Shown piece by piece: positions 7,216 through 16,581 of a DNA stretch of 64,000 nucleotides; positions within the stretch are counted from its first letter, which is position 1; every line of letters begins with the position of its first letter. This DNA is from Rossellomorea marisflavi (GTDB taxonomy: Bacteria > Bacillota > Bacilli > Bacillales > Bacillaceae_B), in NCBI RefSeq assembly GCF_001274775.1, contig NZ_LGUE01000001.1:459435-523434 (forward strand). The letters are read 5' to 3'. The notes under the pieces were generated by a model that had not been told where the DNA came from, ran no database searches, and was given only the letters and a program-made list of their open reading frames with translations. The translations under genes and the position numbers were made by a program.

Positions 7216-8694
7216 ATGGAAGGAATATCATATTGGATCGGGAAATGGGCGTATCTGCGTGGAGAGAAGACCGCCATCATAACCGATCAGGAGTCCATCA
7301 CCTACAAAGAATTGAATGAGAGGATCAATCGCGCCGCCGGTAAGCTGCAACAGGAGTTGAAGGTCAGCACAGGGGAACGGGTCGCCATCCTGTCTCAGAA
7401 CCGGATGGAATATATCATCCTGTTATTCGCCACAGCGAAAATAGGGGCGGTTGCTGTTCCACTTAATATCCGGTTGAGTGCAAGTGAGCTGGTGTTTCAG
7501 CTCATGGATAGTGGCACGAAGGTCATTGCAGCGGATGAAGAGCATGTCCCGCTTGCCAAAGGACTACTGAGGGATACGAAAGCAGAAACGGTCCTAGCTT
7601 TGGATGAGTTGCTGGATGGCCCCCTATTATCTTTACATGAAGAGAAAAATGTAAGCGCTCCCTTTATTATCTGCTATACATCGGGTACGACTGGGAAGCC
7701 GAAAGGAGCGGTCCTCACCCAGGAAAATATGTTTTGGAATGCAGTGAATAATACACTTGCCGTAGAGCTCACGTCTGATGACCGTTCGATTGTGCTACTG
7801 CCCCTGTTCCATATAGGGGGCATCGGGTTGTTTGCCCTCCCGACTCTCTTTGCGGGTGGAACGATTGTGATTCCGGGGAAATTCGATCCGGAAAAGACGC
7901 TTGAGATGATCGAGGAACACAGGGTCACCATCGTCATGGGGGTACCGACAATCCACCAGGCGCTCCTCCATTCACCATCCTTTGATGGGACGGACCTATC
8001 ATCCGTGCGTTGGTTTTACAACGGAGGAGCTCCGTGTCCACATGAGCTGATCACAGCATTTCTTGAGCGGGGATTCCTGTTCGGTCAGGGATTCGGTATG
8101 ACGGAAACCTCGCCGACCGTCTTCATGCTCATGAAGGAAGATGCACGAAGGAAAATCGGTTCGATCGGAAAACCCGTCATGTTCAATGATTTTAAATTGA
8201 TGGGAGCGGATGGGCAGACGTGCCGTCCGGGTGAAGTGGGTGAGCTCACCGTGCGCGGGGCAAACGTCATGAAAGAGTATTGGAACCGGCCGGACGCCAC
8301 GAAGGAAACGATCGTGGATGGGTGGCTTCATACAGGTGACCTTGCCCGTGTGGACGAAGAAGGCTTTGTGTATATCGTCGGGCGCAAGAAGGAAATGATC
8401 ATTTCCGGGGGGGAGAACATTTATCCTCTCGAGGTGGAGCAGGTGATCAATCAGATCGAGGATGTAGAGGAAGTGGCCGTCGTCGGTGCAGCCGACCCAC
8501 GGTGGGGGGAAGTGCCTGTTGCCTTCATCGTGAAGAAGAAGGGAAGCTCCCTCGGTGAAGAAGGGGTCCTAGGTCACTGCACCAGTCAGCTTGCACGATA
8601 CAAGCTGCCGAAGGTGATCACATTCCTCGAGGAACTGCCGAAAAATGCAACGGGAAAAATTCAAAAAACTCAGCTGGTAAGGAGCGGATCGTAA
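7216..8694 (+). CDS. Acyl-CoA synthetase / AMP-dependent ligase
   Basis: A 492-residue ANL-superfamily adenylate-forming ligase, expected to activate a carboxylic acid to its CoA thioester via an acyl-AMP. The P-loop-like motif YTSGTTGKPKG is at residues 154-164, GQGFGMTE forms the acyl-AMP region, GWLHTGDLARVDEEGF contains the adenine-ribose aspartate, and the C-terminal NATGKIQK lysine is present, so all catalytic motifs are intact. The length fits medium/long-chain or aromatic acid ligases; the acid is not determinable. A GGGGGAGG site precedes the ATG. The stop is directly followed by the next start. Confidence 0.87.
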   Translation: MEGISYWIGKWAYLRGEKTAIITDQESITYKELNERINRAAGKLQQELKVSTGERVAILSQNRMEYIILLFATAKIGAVAVPLNIRLSASELVFQLMDSGTKVIAADEEHVPLAKGLLRDTKAETVLALDELLDGPLLSLHEEKNVSAPFIICYTSGTTGKPKGAVLTQENMFWNAVNNTLAVELTSDDRSIVLLPLFHIGGIGLFALPTLFAGGTIVIPGKFDPEKTLEMIEEHRVTIVMGVPTIHQALLHSPSFDGTDLSSVRWFYNGGAPCPHELITAFLERGFLFGQGFGMTETSPTVFMLMKEDARRKIGSIGKPVMFNDFKLMGADGQTCRPGEVGELTVRGANVMKEYWNRPDATKETIVDGWLHTGDLARVDEEGFVYIVGRKKEMIISGGENIYPLEVEQVINQIEDVEEVAVVGAADPRWGEVPVAFIVKKKGSSLGEEGVLGHCTSQLARYKLPKVITFLEELPKNATGKIQKTQLVRSGS

Positions 8695-9111
8695 ATGAGT
8701 ACGTATACAGTCGGACAGCAAGCCGCATGCAGTAAAACCATCACAGAATCGGATATAGTCATGTTTGCCGGATTGAGCGGTGATTTCAACCCCGTCCATA
8801 TTGATAAGGAGTATGCCCAGACAACAAGGTTCAAGGAGAGGATCGCCCATGGCATGCTGACGAGCAGTCTCTTATCACAGCTTCTCGGTGTCCATCTCCC
8901 TGGGAAAGGGTCCATCTATATGGAGCAATCAATCCGGTTCAAGTCACCGGTCTATATCGGGGATACCATCACAGCAAAGGCAACGGTACAGGAGTTCAAT
9001 GAAGAGAAACATGTCCTGACCCTCCTGACCGAGTGCTTCAATCAAAATGAAAAAGTGGTGTTGACCGGGACCGCCAAGATGATGGTCCCAAGTGAAGGAG
9101 GAACGGTGTGA
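8695..9111 (+). CDS. MaoC-like hotdog-fold (R)-hydratase
   Basis: A 138-residue MaoC-domain protein. The hydratase-2 signature FAGLSGDFNPVHIDKEYA (residues 23-40) carries the catalytic Asp and His, followed by RIAHGMLTSSLLSQLL, the substrate-tunnel segment. Such enzymes hydrate trans-2-enoyl thioesters to (R)-3-hydroxyacyl thioesters, or run in reverse. It begins immediately after the ligase stop and its TGA shares a base with the next ATG, so translation is coupled. In context it probably acts on the CoA ester made by the ligase or the product of the KASIII-like enzyme. Confidence 0.85.
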   Translation: MSTYTVGQQAACSKTITESDIVMFAGLSGDFNPVHIDKEYAQTTRFKERIAHGMLTSSLLSQLLGVHLPGKGSIYMEQSIRFKSPVYIGDTITAKATVQEFNEEKHVLTLLTECFNQNEKVVLTGTAKMMVPSEGGTV

Positions 9112-10124
9112 TGGCAATCGGCATTCAATCGACGGGAACCTTCTTTTCCCCTGCGGTAGAGACTGCTGCAGACCTGGCGATCAAGACAGGTATTCCGGAA
9201 AACATCATCATCGAAAAATTCGGATTGTATGAGAAGCATGTGTCGGATGACACCATGCATGCATCGGACCTGGCGATTGCCGCCGGGAAAGAGGCGCTGG
9301 GAGCGATGGATCCTGCCGACCTCGACGTGGTCATCTACTTCGGCAGTCCCCATAAGGATTATCATGTCTGGTCCAGTGCACCGAAGATCCAGCATGAGCT
9401 CGGGGCAAAAAATGCGTATGCATTCGAAATCATGAATGTGAGCTCATGTTTTCCCATCGCCCTCAAAGTGGCGAGGGATATGATCAGATCGGATGAATCG
9501 ATCAACCATATCCTGCTTGTCGGAGGATGTAAGGAATCACAGATCCTTGATCATGGCAACCCGAGGGCACGCTTCATGTTCAACTTCGCTGACGGTGGGG
9601 CGGCCGCCCTGGTTTCCCGTGAGGCCACCCAGAGTGAGATCCTCGAAAGTGCCATCATCACCGACGGATCCTTCCATGATGACGTAAGGATCCCAGCGGG
9701 AGGCTCCAAGCAGTATGCAAGCCATGAATCGGTCGATGCCAATCAACACTATATCGACGTCAAGGATCCCATGTCGATGAAAGAACGATTGGATCCGGTT
9801 TCGATTCCGAACTTTGCCAAAGTGGTGAAGGATGCCCTTGCAAAAAGCGGCTATAAAACGGAAAACGTCAAGGCCCTGCTTCCCCTTCATACGAAGCGCT
9901 CCATGTTTCGGGAGCTCCTCGATACGCTGGAGATCAAGGAAGAAAATGCGGTATACCTAGATCATCATGGTCACATGTCGTCCCTTGATCCTTGCATCGG
10001 ACTCCATTTCGCCCAGGAAAGAGGTCTCCTTGAGCAGGGTGATATCGCTGTTGCGGTCAGTGCAGGAACCGGATATACATGGGCGGCAACCGTCATTCGC
10101 TGGAACGGTCCATCTCATGCTTAA
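9111..10124 (+). CDS. KASIII-like 3-oxoacyl synthase (thiolase fold)
   Basis: A 337-residue thiolase-fold condensing enzyme related to FabH. The nucleophile C113 sits in NVSSCFPIAL, and H260 is in LLPLHTKRS where FabH has its HQAN histidine. The third FabH active-site residue (Asn in GNTS) is not conserved: the segment reads DHHGHMSS at 284-291. It may therefore be an acyltransferase or an unusual condensing enzyme rather than a housekeeping FabH. The start is ATG 9111; the GTG three bases upstream is an alternative, with AAGGAGGAAC serving both. The end overlaps the NHL gene by 8 nt. Confidence 0.78.
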   Translation: MAIGIQSTGTFFSPAVETAADLAIKTGIPENIIIEKFGLYEKHVSDDTMHASDLAIAAGKEALGAMDPADLDVVIYFGSPHKDYHVWSSAPKIQHELGAKNAYAFEIMNVSSCFPIALKVARDMIRSDESINHILLVGGCKESQILDHGNPRARFMFNFADGGAAALVSREATQSEILESAIITDGSFHDDVRIPAGGSKQYASHESVDANQHYIDVKDPMSMKERLDPVSIPNFAKVVKDALAKSGYKTENVKALLPLHTKRSMFRELLDTLEIKEENAVYLDHHGHMSSLDPCIGLHFAQERGLLEQGDIAVAVSAGTGYTWAATVIRWNGPSHA

Positions 10125-11949
10125 AAGAGCCGCCGTGGTGGTTGTGCTGCTCTTGACCCTTCTGGCACCAACACAAGCGGGGGCTGCCTATTCCTTCAAG
10201 GGAGCGTTCGGCAGCGGGGTGGACCCCGGTAACCTATTCCGGACCCCGGTTGCCATGGCAAAAGATGAAAACGGATTCATTTATATGGTGGATATGGGTA
10301 ACAGCCGCATCGTCAAGATGGATGCAGGAGGGAAGGTCGTGAAGACGATCGGCTCCCTTGGCAGCTCCCCTGGGAAATTCAATATGCCCTTCGGAATTGC
10401 AGTCGACCGTGAAGGAAATTTCCTTGTAGCTGACACCGGGAACTACCGGATCCAAAAATTCGACCGGAACTTCAACTTCCTGAAGAGCTGGGGAACAAAA
10501 GGAGACGGTCCTGAAGAATTCGGTTTCCCGAGGGAAATCGCCGTCGACAAGGATAATCGTTACTATGTCACCGATGAATTCAACCACCGCATCCAAAGAT
10601 TCAGCAGTGAAGGAACGTATGAAAAGACGATCGGCTCCTACGGGCGAACGGACGGCAAGCTCGCCCTTCCACAGGGAATTGCCATCAATGACCAAAACGA
10701 AGTTTACGTAGCCGACACCTATAACAATCGAATCCAGGTATTTTCTAAAGATGGGGCCTTCAAGCGTAAGATCGGTGGAACACAGGGTGTGGGACCCTAC
10801 CAATTTTATCACCCGAGGGGGTTGAATTTCGATGCGAGGTCCGGTGCCCTCTATGTGGCTGATACGTACAATAACCGCATCATGAAGTTCGATTCCAGTG
10901 ACCGTTTCCTCTATACGACGGGTGCGTTTCCAACGCTTGCCTTCCCGAACCAGATCATTTCAGATGGGACAGGGGATCTATACGTCACCGATACGGGAAA
11001 CAACCGGTTGATGGTCTTCAAGGAAGTCGGGCTGACGGTCTCATTCAAGATGGCGATCGGTGACGGCCGCTATGGGGATAAGACGTATGCAGGGCCGTTC
11101 GATGTCGAAAGTGATTCAAAAGGCAACACCTTCGTCTCCGATTCTTTCAATCACCGAATCTTAAAGTATGACTCCACCGGTAAGGTAACAGGTAAGTGGG
11201 GGAGTCTACTGGGAACGGGCGGTCCGATTGCATACGGAAGCCTGGCTGGCCAATTCTTCGTGCCGAGGCAGATGGCCGTCGACAAATACGATAACGTATA
11301 CGTCGCCGATTCCGTCAACAATCGCATCCAGAAGTTCTCCAACAATGGAACCTTCCTGGCGGCATACGGGTCATTGGGCACACTGAGCGGATTCTTCAGA
11401 CTTCCGAGTGGCATTGCCGTTGACAGCAAAGGGAATATCTTCGTCTCAGATTCAGAGAATAACCGGATCCAGAAGTTCAACTCCTTCTTTGTATACCAAA
11501 AGGAATGGGGGAGAAAAGGGACGGGGAACGGAGAATTTTCACAGCCCATGCAGCTTGCCATAGACTCAAAGGATAACGTGTATGTGGTCGATCGCATCAA
11601 TAACCGCGTCCAGAAGTTCGATAATAATGGAACCTTCCTGGCCAAATGGGGGACGGCAGGAGGATCGGGGAATCTGGATCCTCTTGAAAACTGGGGAGAG
11701 GAACCCGGTGACCTTTTCCTGCCGACGGGTATCGCCATCGACCAGAATGATAAGGTCTATGTGACGGATACCTCCAACAATCGAATGAATGTGTACAGTG
11801 ATAAGGGTGCGTTCCTCGAGCAGTTCGGCTCATTCGGGGGAGAAGATGGGAACTTTTTCTCGCCTCAAGGACTCGATATCGATTCAACAGGAAAAATCAC
11901 CATTGCAGACGGTCTTCTTCACAAGCTTCAGTTCTTTAAAAAAAGATGA
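10117..11949 (+). CDS. Secreted NHL-repeat beta-propeller protein
   Basis: A 610-residue exported protein. A signal peptide (MLKRAAVVVVLLLTLLAP...) with probable cleavage after QAGA is followed by twelve NHL-type repeats, each with a core like DTYNNRIQKF. Twelve repeats fit two six-bladed beta-propellers. There is no membrane anchor, lipobox, sortase signal or catalytic domain. The ATG lies inside the end of the KASIII-like gene, so the two are co-translated. NHL propellers usually bind proteins, glycans or other ligands. In this operon, next to an importer's binding protein, it may capture substrate outside the cell, but that is inference. Confidence 0.85.
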   Translation: MLKRAAVVVVLLLTLLAPTQAGAAYSFKGAFGSGVDPGNLFRTPVAMAKDENGFIYMVDMGNSRIVKMDAGGKVVKTIGSLGSSPGKFNMPFGIAVDREGNFLVADTGNYRIQKFDRNFNFLKSWGTKGDGPEEFGFPREIAVDKDNRYYVTDEFNHRIQRFSSEGTYEKTIGSYGRTDGKLALPQGIAINDQNEVYVADTYNNRIQVFSKDGAFKRKIGGTQGVGPYQFYHPRGLNFDARSGALYVADTYNNRIMKFDSSDRFLYTTGAFPTLAFPNQIISDGTGDLYVTDTGNNRLMVFKEVGLTVSFKMAIGDGRYGDKTYAGPFDVESDSKGNTFVSDSFNHRILKYDSTGKVTGKWGSLLGTGGPIAYGSLAGQFFVPRQMAVDKYDNVYVADSVNNRIQKFSNNGTFLAAYGSLGTLSGFFRLPSGIAVDSKGNIFVSDSENNRIQKFNSFFVYQKEWGRKGTGNGEFSQPMQLAIDSKDNVYVVDRINNRVQKFDNNGTFLAKWGTAGGSGNLDPLENWGEEPGDLFLPTGIAIDQNDKVYVTDTSNNRMNVYSDKGAFLEQFGSFGGEDGNFFSPQGLDIDSTGKITIADGLLHKLQFFKKR

Positions 11950-11968
11950 ATAATGGGGGAATAAGAAG

Positions 11969-13171
11969 ATGAAGAAATCTAAGTGGGTCAAAGCAAGCTT
12001 CCTGGCGGCGTGTTCGGTCATGTTGATGGCGGGTTGTTCCGGGAAAAGTTCAGGTTCCAGTGACGATACAATCAAAGTGGGTGTACTCGCCTCCCAGACC
12101 GGAGCGCTTGAAACGTACGGAAAACAAACGATCCAAGGCTTTGAACTCGGCCTTGAATATGCAACGGACGGTACGAATGAAGTGGATGGGAAGAAAATTG
12201 AATTCATCGTGGAAGATACAGAAACAAAGCCTGACGTTGCGGTGAAAAAAGCGACGAAGCTCCTTGAAGAAGATGAGGTCGATTTCCTGGTGGGGTCTTC
12301 GAGTTCGGGAGATACCCTCGCTGTCCTTCCACTAGCTGAAGAATACGAGAAAATCATGGTGGTGGAACCTGCCGTGGCAGATAGCATCACAGGCGAAAAC
12401 TGGAATAAATACATCTTCCGGACCGGGCGGAATTCCTCCCAGGATGCGGTCGCAGGTGCTGCATCCATCGCCGAAAAGGACGTGAAGATCGCTACGCTCG
12501 CACAGGATAATGCCTATGGGCGGGAAGGGATTGAAGCCTTTAAGGAAGGTGCAGAGAAGCTTGGTGCAGACATTATCAACGAACAATATGCAGATCCGAA
12601 TTCCACTGACTTCACCGCTAATATCCAAAACATCATCAAGGATAAGCCCGACTACCTCTTCATTGTCTGGGCAGGATCCAATGCACCGTGGAAACAGCTC
12701 AAGGATATGAAAGTCGAAGAGCAGGGCATCAAGATCTCCACGGCCGCTCAGGATATCAATTCCCTGAAAACGATGGACTCCCTCATGGGGATGAGCGGAT
12801 ATTCCATCTATTATTACACGCTGCCTGATAATGAAGTCAATGACTGGCTCGTTGAGAAGCACAAGGAAAAATATGATGGCGAGGTGCCGGATCTGTTCAC
12901 TGCAGGCGGCATGAGCGCGGCCATTTCCATTGTGGAAGCCATCAAAAAAACCGATGGTGATACCGAAGCAGAGACATTGATCGAAGCCATGGAAGGAATG
13001 GAGTTCGAAACGCCTAAGGGGACGATGAAGTTCCGTCCGGACGACCATCAGGCACTTCAATCCCTCTATGCCATCACGCTTGAAGAGGAAGAAGGGGTCG
13101 ACCACCCGGTACCGGTCCTCATCAGGGAATTGGATATGAACGAAACGGAGCCACCGGTACGTAATAAGTAA
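11969..13171 (+). CDS. Liv-type ABC transporter substrate-binding lipoprotein
   Basis: A 400-residue periplasmic-binding-type-I lipoprotein. A signal peptide ends in the lipobox LMAGCSG, so it is anchored to the outer face of the membrane. The mature part begins DDTIKVGVLASQTGALETYGKQTIQGFELG, typical of LivJ/LivK-like proteins, and continues with KPDVAVKKATKLL and VGSSSSGDTLAVLP. Family members bind branched-chain amino acids, amides, urea, aromatic acids or other ligands, so the substrate is open. It starts 19 nt after the NHL gene. A stable hairpin separates it from the ATPase genes. Confidence 0.87.
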   Translation: MKKSKWVKASFLAACSVMLMAGCSGKSSGSSDDTIKVGVLASQTGALETYGKQTIQGFELGLEYATDGTNEVDGKKIEFIVEDTETKPDVAVKKATKLLEEDEVDFLVGSSSSGDTLAVLPLAEEYEKIMVVEPAVADSITGENWNKYIFRTGRNSSQDAVAGAASIAEKDVKIATLAQDNAYGREGIEAFKEGAEKLGADIINEQYADPNSTDFTANIQNIIKDKPDYLFIVWAGSNAPWKQLKDMKVEEQGIKISTAAQDINSLKTMDSLMGMSGYSIYYYTLPDNEVNDWLVEKHKEKYDGEVPDLFTAGGMSAAISIVEAIKKTDGDTEAETLIEAMEGMEFETPKGTMKFRPDDHQALQSLYAITLEEEEGVDHPVPVLIRELDMNETEPPVRNK

Positions 13172-13186
13172 CGAAATCAGAATATT

Positions 13187-13205
13187 CAGGGAGTTACGCT
13201 CCCTG
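13187..13205 (+). promoter_or_regulatory. Intra-operon hairpin after the binding-protein gene
   Basis: CAGGGAG-TTACG-CTCCCTG, a perfect 7-bp stem with a 5-nt loop and no T-run, between the binding protein and the first ATPase gene. Hairpins at this position often protect the upstream message so that binding protein outnumbers membrane components. Confidence 0.55.
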
Positions 13206-13232
13206 GATGCTATCCATAAAGGAGGTACCGGA

Positions 13233-14006
13233 ATGGACACGATATTACGCACGGCCCGTCTATCCGTTTCATTCGGGGAACATGATGTGATCAAAGAAGT
13301 AGACTTGGAGATTGAAAGGGGGAAGCTTGTATCGATCATCGGCCCAAATGGTGCCGGCAAGACGACCCTGTTCAATCTGATCAGCGGGCAGATCAGCCCG
13401 ACGAGAGGGGAAATCTTCTTCAAAGACCGGAATGTCACGGGATTATCAATCCCCATGAGAGCGCGTGCCGGCATCGGCAGGTCCTTTCAGCTCACCAACA
13501 TCTTCCCTGAATTGACCGTACTTGAAAATATCCGCCTCAGTGTTCAATCGGCAGGGAAGGATTACTATTCCATCTTCCCGAAACCGGGGTTGAAAAGACG
13601 GCAGGAAGAGGAAGCAAGAGAGCTGATGGAGACTTGCATGCTGAAGGAAAAGGGTGATGCCTTTGCCATCGACCTGGCACACGGTGAGAAACGGAAGCTT
13701 GAGCTTGCCATGCTTCTAGCTCTCAAAACGGAGCTGCTTCTCCTTGATGAGCCGACTGCCGGGATCTCCATCGAAGACATCCCGGCAATCCTCGAAGTGA
13801 TCAACAGGATCAAGGCAGGAGGTCACCATACCATCGTCCTCATCGAACACAAGATGGACATGGTGATGCACCTGTCTGATCGGCTGGTCGTCCTTTTCAA
13901 CGGAGAGCTGCTCGCAAGCGGGGACCCACGGACGATCATCAAGGATGAGCGCGTACAGACGGCGTATCTTGGAGGGATGCATAATGAATCTATTAAAAGT
14001 GGATGA
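13233..14006 (+). CDS. LivG-like ABC transporter ATPase
   Basis: A 257-residue ATPase of a branched-chain amino-acid-type importer. Walker A is GPNGAGKTT (residues 35-43), the signature region is LAHGEKRKLELAM in place of LSGGQ, as is usual in LivG proteins, and Walker B is LLLLDEPTAG. The switch histidine follows in LIEHKMD. The RFF/Q-loop part reads SFQLTNIFPELTVLENI, typical of LivG. AAAGGAGGTACCGG precedes the ATG. The next ATPase gene starts 23 nt before this one ends. Confidence 0.9.
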   Translation: MDTILRTARLSVSFGEHDVIKEVDLEIERGKLVSIIGPNGAGKTTLFNLISGQISPTRGEIFFKDRNVTGLSIPMRARAGIGRSFQLTNIFPELTVLENIRLSVQSAGKDYYSIFPKPGLKRRQEEEARELMETCMLKEKGDAFAIDLAHGEKRKLELAMLLALKTELLLLDEPTAGISIEDIPAILEVINRIKAGGHHTIVLIEHKMDMVMHLSDRLVVLFNGELLASGDPRTIIKDERVQTAYLGGMHNESIKSG

Positions 14007-14688
14007 TCTTCAAACCTATCTCGGTCAGTACCATATCCTGCAGGGTGTGTCCCTCGGAGTCAAGGAAGGGAGCATCACGGTCCTGTTCGGACGGAACGGG
14101 GCAGGGAAAACAACCACGCTCCGCTCGATCATGGGATTCAATCCGAAGAGCACGGGGTCGATCCACTATAAAGACGAATCCTTGAGAGGCGCCCCGACCC
14201 ATCAGATTTCGAAGAAAGGGATCGGTTATGTTCCTGAGAATCAGGGGATATTCGGCAGCTTGACGGTGGAAGAGACCTTGAGTCTTGCAAAAGTGAAAGG
14301 GGACCAAGGGGCTGAGGAAAAGGCAGAATGGATGCTGGACCTGTTTCCGGACCTGAAGACATACTGGCACAAAAAGAGCGGTCTACTATCAGGAGGGCAG
14401 AAGCAGATGCTCGCCATCTCCAGGGCATACATCAATGGGGACGGTCTCCTCCTGATCGATGAACCGAGTAAGGGGCTTTCCCCGATCATGGTGGAAAAGC
14501 TGATGGAATCGATCCTGAAGATGAAAGAAAGGACGACGATTCTCCTTGTGGAACAGAACTTCATGATGGCAAGCAGGATCGGGGATTATTTTTATATCAT
14601 GGATGACGGGAAGATCGTCCATGACGGCCGGATGAACGAACTGGTGGAAGACCGTGAGATGTGCCGGAAGTATCTTGGGATAGCATAG
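13984..14688 (+). CDS. LivF-like ABC transporter ATPase
   Basis: A 234-residue second ATPase of the same importer. Walker A is GRNGAGKTTT, the signature LLSGGQKQMLAISRAY, and Walker B LLLIDEPSKGLSP, as in LivF. The start is ATG 13984, inside the end of the LivG-like gene; GGAGGGATGC supplies the binding site. LivF and LivG heterodimerise under the LivH/LivM permease pair. Confidence 0.9.
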   Translation: MNLLKVDDLQTYLGQYHILQGVSLGVKEGSITVLFGRNGAGKTTTLRSIMGFNPKSTGSIHYKDESLRGAPTHQISKKGIGYVPENQGIFGSLTVEETLSLAKVKGDQGAEEKAEWMLDLFPDLKTYWHKKSGLLSGGQKQMLAISRAYINGDGLLLIDEPSKGLSPIMVEKLMESILKMKERTTILLVEQNFMMASRIGDYFYIMDDGKIVHDGRMNELVEDREMCRKYLGIA

Positions 14689-14710
14689 GTGTTTAGGGAG
14701 TGGATCAAGT

Positions 14711-15583
14711 ATGGACGTAATCATTAATCTATTGGTGAACGGCATCTCGACGGGACTGCTGATTTTCCTCCTCGCAGCGGGTCTGACGCTGATCTTCGGC
14801 TTGATGGACGTTTTGAATTTTGCCCATGGGGGGCTCTTCGTATGGGGAGCATTCATGGGGGCTTGGGTTTTCAATGAAACAGGGAATTTTTTCTTGTCGG
14901 TAGCGGCGGCGATTTTGATCGGAATGGTTCTCGGCCTCGTATTGGAACGATTTTTGATCCGGCCGGTCTATGGAAACCATGTCAGGCAGCTCCTCATCAC
15001 CCTTGGAGGGATGCTTGTCCTGACAGAGAGCATCAAGATCTTATGGGGACCGAATCCCATAAGAGTGAATCTTCCGGAGTGGCTGCAGGGAAGTTTTCAA
15101 TTTGACGGGGGAGTGATCCTCATCAAATACAGGTTGTTTGTGATCGTAGTGGGAGTCATCATGTACGCCGCACTTTGGCTTTTATTAAGTAAGACACGGA
15201 TCGGCCTCATGATCCGGGCCGGGGTCATCGATAAGGAAATGGTGCAGGCCATGGGGATCAACGTCAAAGCCATCTTTACATTTGTGTTCCTTCTCGGATC
15301 TGCCATGGCGGCAATGGGCGGTGCCCTCCTAGCCCCGTATTCAGGTGTCGTATTTGCCGAGATGGGGATGCAGTATGCGGTCCTTGCTTTCATCGTGGTG
15401 ATCATCGGCGGAATGGGAAGCCTCCAGGGGTCTGCCCTCGCCTCCTTGATCGTCGGGGTCCTGGGCGCGTTTATGGCCTATTACATTCCAGACCTTTCCC
15501 TTGCCCTTAACATGCTGCTCCTTGCCTTCGTCTTACTGGTGAAGCCGACCGGACTCATGGGGGAAAAGGGGGGAGCCGTATGA
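14711..15583 (+). CDS. LivH-like ABC permease
   Basis: A 290-residue integral membrane permease with about eight hydrophobic segments. It begins with the characteristic LivH start NLLVNGISTGLLIFLLAAGL followed by TLIFGLMDVLNFAHGGLFVWGAF. The cytoplasmic coupling region is near RAGVIDKEMVQAMGINVKAIF. It overlaps the LivM-like gene by 4 nt (ATGA), so stoichiometric translation is expected. Confidence 0.9.
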   Translation: MDVIINLLVNGISTGLLIFLLAAGLTLIFGLMDVLNFAHGGLFVWGAFMGAWVFNETGNFFLSVAAAILIGMVLGLVLERFLIRPVYGNHVRQLLITLGGMLVLTESIKILWGPNPIRVNLPEWLQGSFQFDGGVILIKYRLFVIVVGVIMYAALWLLLSKTRIGLMIRAGVIDKEMVQAMGINVKAIFTFVFLLGSAMAAMGGALLAPYSGVVFAEMGMQYAVLAFIVVIIGGMGSLQGSALASLIVGVLGAFMAYYIPDLSLALNMLLLAFVLLVKPTGLMGEKGGAV

Positions 15584-16575
15584 AAAGCAAGACGAATCGC
15601 ATCCCTCTTTACGGGGGGATGGCAGGCTTGGTGGCCTTGATGCTGTTTCCTTTTGTCAATGATTCGAGGAGCATGCTCATCATGTTCACGCAGATTTTCA
15701 TTTTCGCCATATTCGCCATGAGTTTCGATATCCTTCTTGGGTATACAGGGATCGTTTCCTTCGGTCACTGCATGTTCTTCGGCCTGGGTGCCTACAGCGT
15801 GGCCCTCATGTTCAATAATCATGAGGCCACACTGGGGAACTTCATCATTGGACTCCTGATCGGAATCGTCCTTTCAGCCGCGGTGAGCTATGTGATCGGT
15901 CTCCTGTCCCTTCGTCTAAAGAGCCATTTCTACGCCATGCTCACCCTGGCCGTTTCTCAGCTGTTCTTGGTTCTTGCCGAGAAGTGGAGGGGGCTGACCA
16001 TGGGAGGGGACGGCTTTACATTCTCTGTGCCGGATGTGTTCAAAGATCGCATGAGCTTCTATTATGTAACCTTGATGGTCATGGCGTCCATCTTCATTCT
16101 GTTGAAGTTATTCACCTCCTCGTCGACGGGGAAGGTCCTGAAGGCCATTTCCCAGAATGAGTACAGGACGGAAGCGCTTGGGTTCAAGACGCTTCATTAC
16201 AAGCTTATGGCGAGTGTCACGTCCGGCATGGTGGCCGCATTGAGCGGGGCCCTGTATGCGGTCTCGCTACGATTCATCAATGTGAGCGTCTTCTCCATCG
16301 AAGTGACCCTCGATGCCCTGCTCATGACCATGATCGGCGGTCTCGGGACGCTGATCGGTCCCATCATCGGGGCCGGCATCATAGAGTTCATGCGCCACTA
16401 TCTCTCGGAGCTGGCATCGGTCTACCCGATTTTCGAGCGCTGGACGATCTTCCTCGGCTTCCTCTATATCGTCGTCCTCTTGGGCTTCCCGAAAGGATTG
16501 GCAGGTGTGGTGAAGTCCCTGAAGGGGAAAAAGAAGAAAGACAGAAAGAACGACGAAGTGAAGAAAGCAGCCTGA
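15580..16575 (+). CDS. LivM-like ABC permease
   Basis: A 331-residue permease partner with eight or nine membrane segments and the LivM landmark YTGIVSFGHCMFFGLGAYSVAL (about 50-71). The coupling segment is AISQNEYRTEALGF. The tail after the last membrane helix is very basic (KGKKKKDRKND). It is the last gene of the TetR-headed cluster and is closed by a strong terminator. Confidence 0.9.
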   Translation: MKSKTNRIPLYGGMAGLVALMLFPFVNDSRSMLIMFTQIFIFAIFAMSFDILLGYTGIVSFGHCMFFGLGAYSVALMFNNHEATLGNFIIGLLIGIVLSAAVSYVIGLLSLRLKSHFYAMLTLAVSQLFLVLAEKWRGLTMGGDGFTFSVPDVFKDRMSFYYVTLMVMASIFILLKLFTSSSTGKVLKAISQNEYRTEALGFKTLHYKLMASVTSGMVAALSGALYAVSLRFINVSVFSIEVTLDALLMTMIGGLGTLIGPIIGAGIIEFMRHYLSELASVYPIFERWTIFLGFLYIVVLLGFPKGLAGVVKSLKGKKKKDRKNDEVKKAA

Positions 16576-16581
16576 CCCATG

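Noticed and set aside
12332..13474. Long open frame on the minus strand opposite the ABC binding-protein gene
   Set aside because: No ribosome site, no recognisable domain, and it mirrors the codon pattern of the clear plus-strand genes. A reading-frame shadow.
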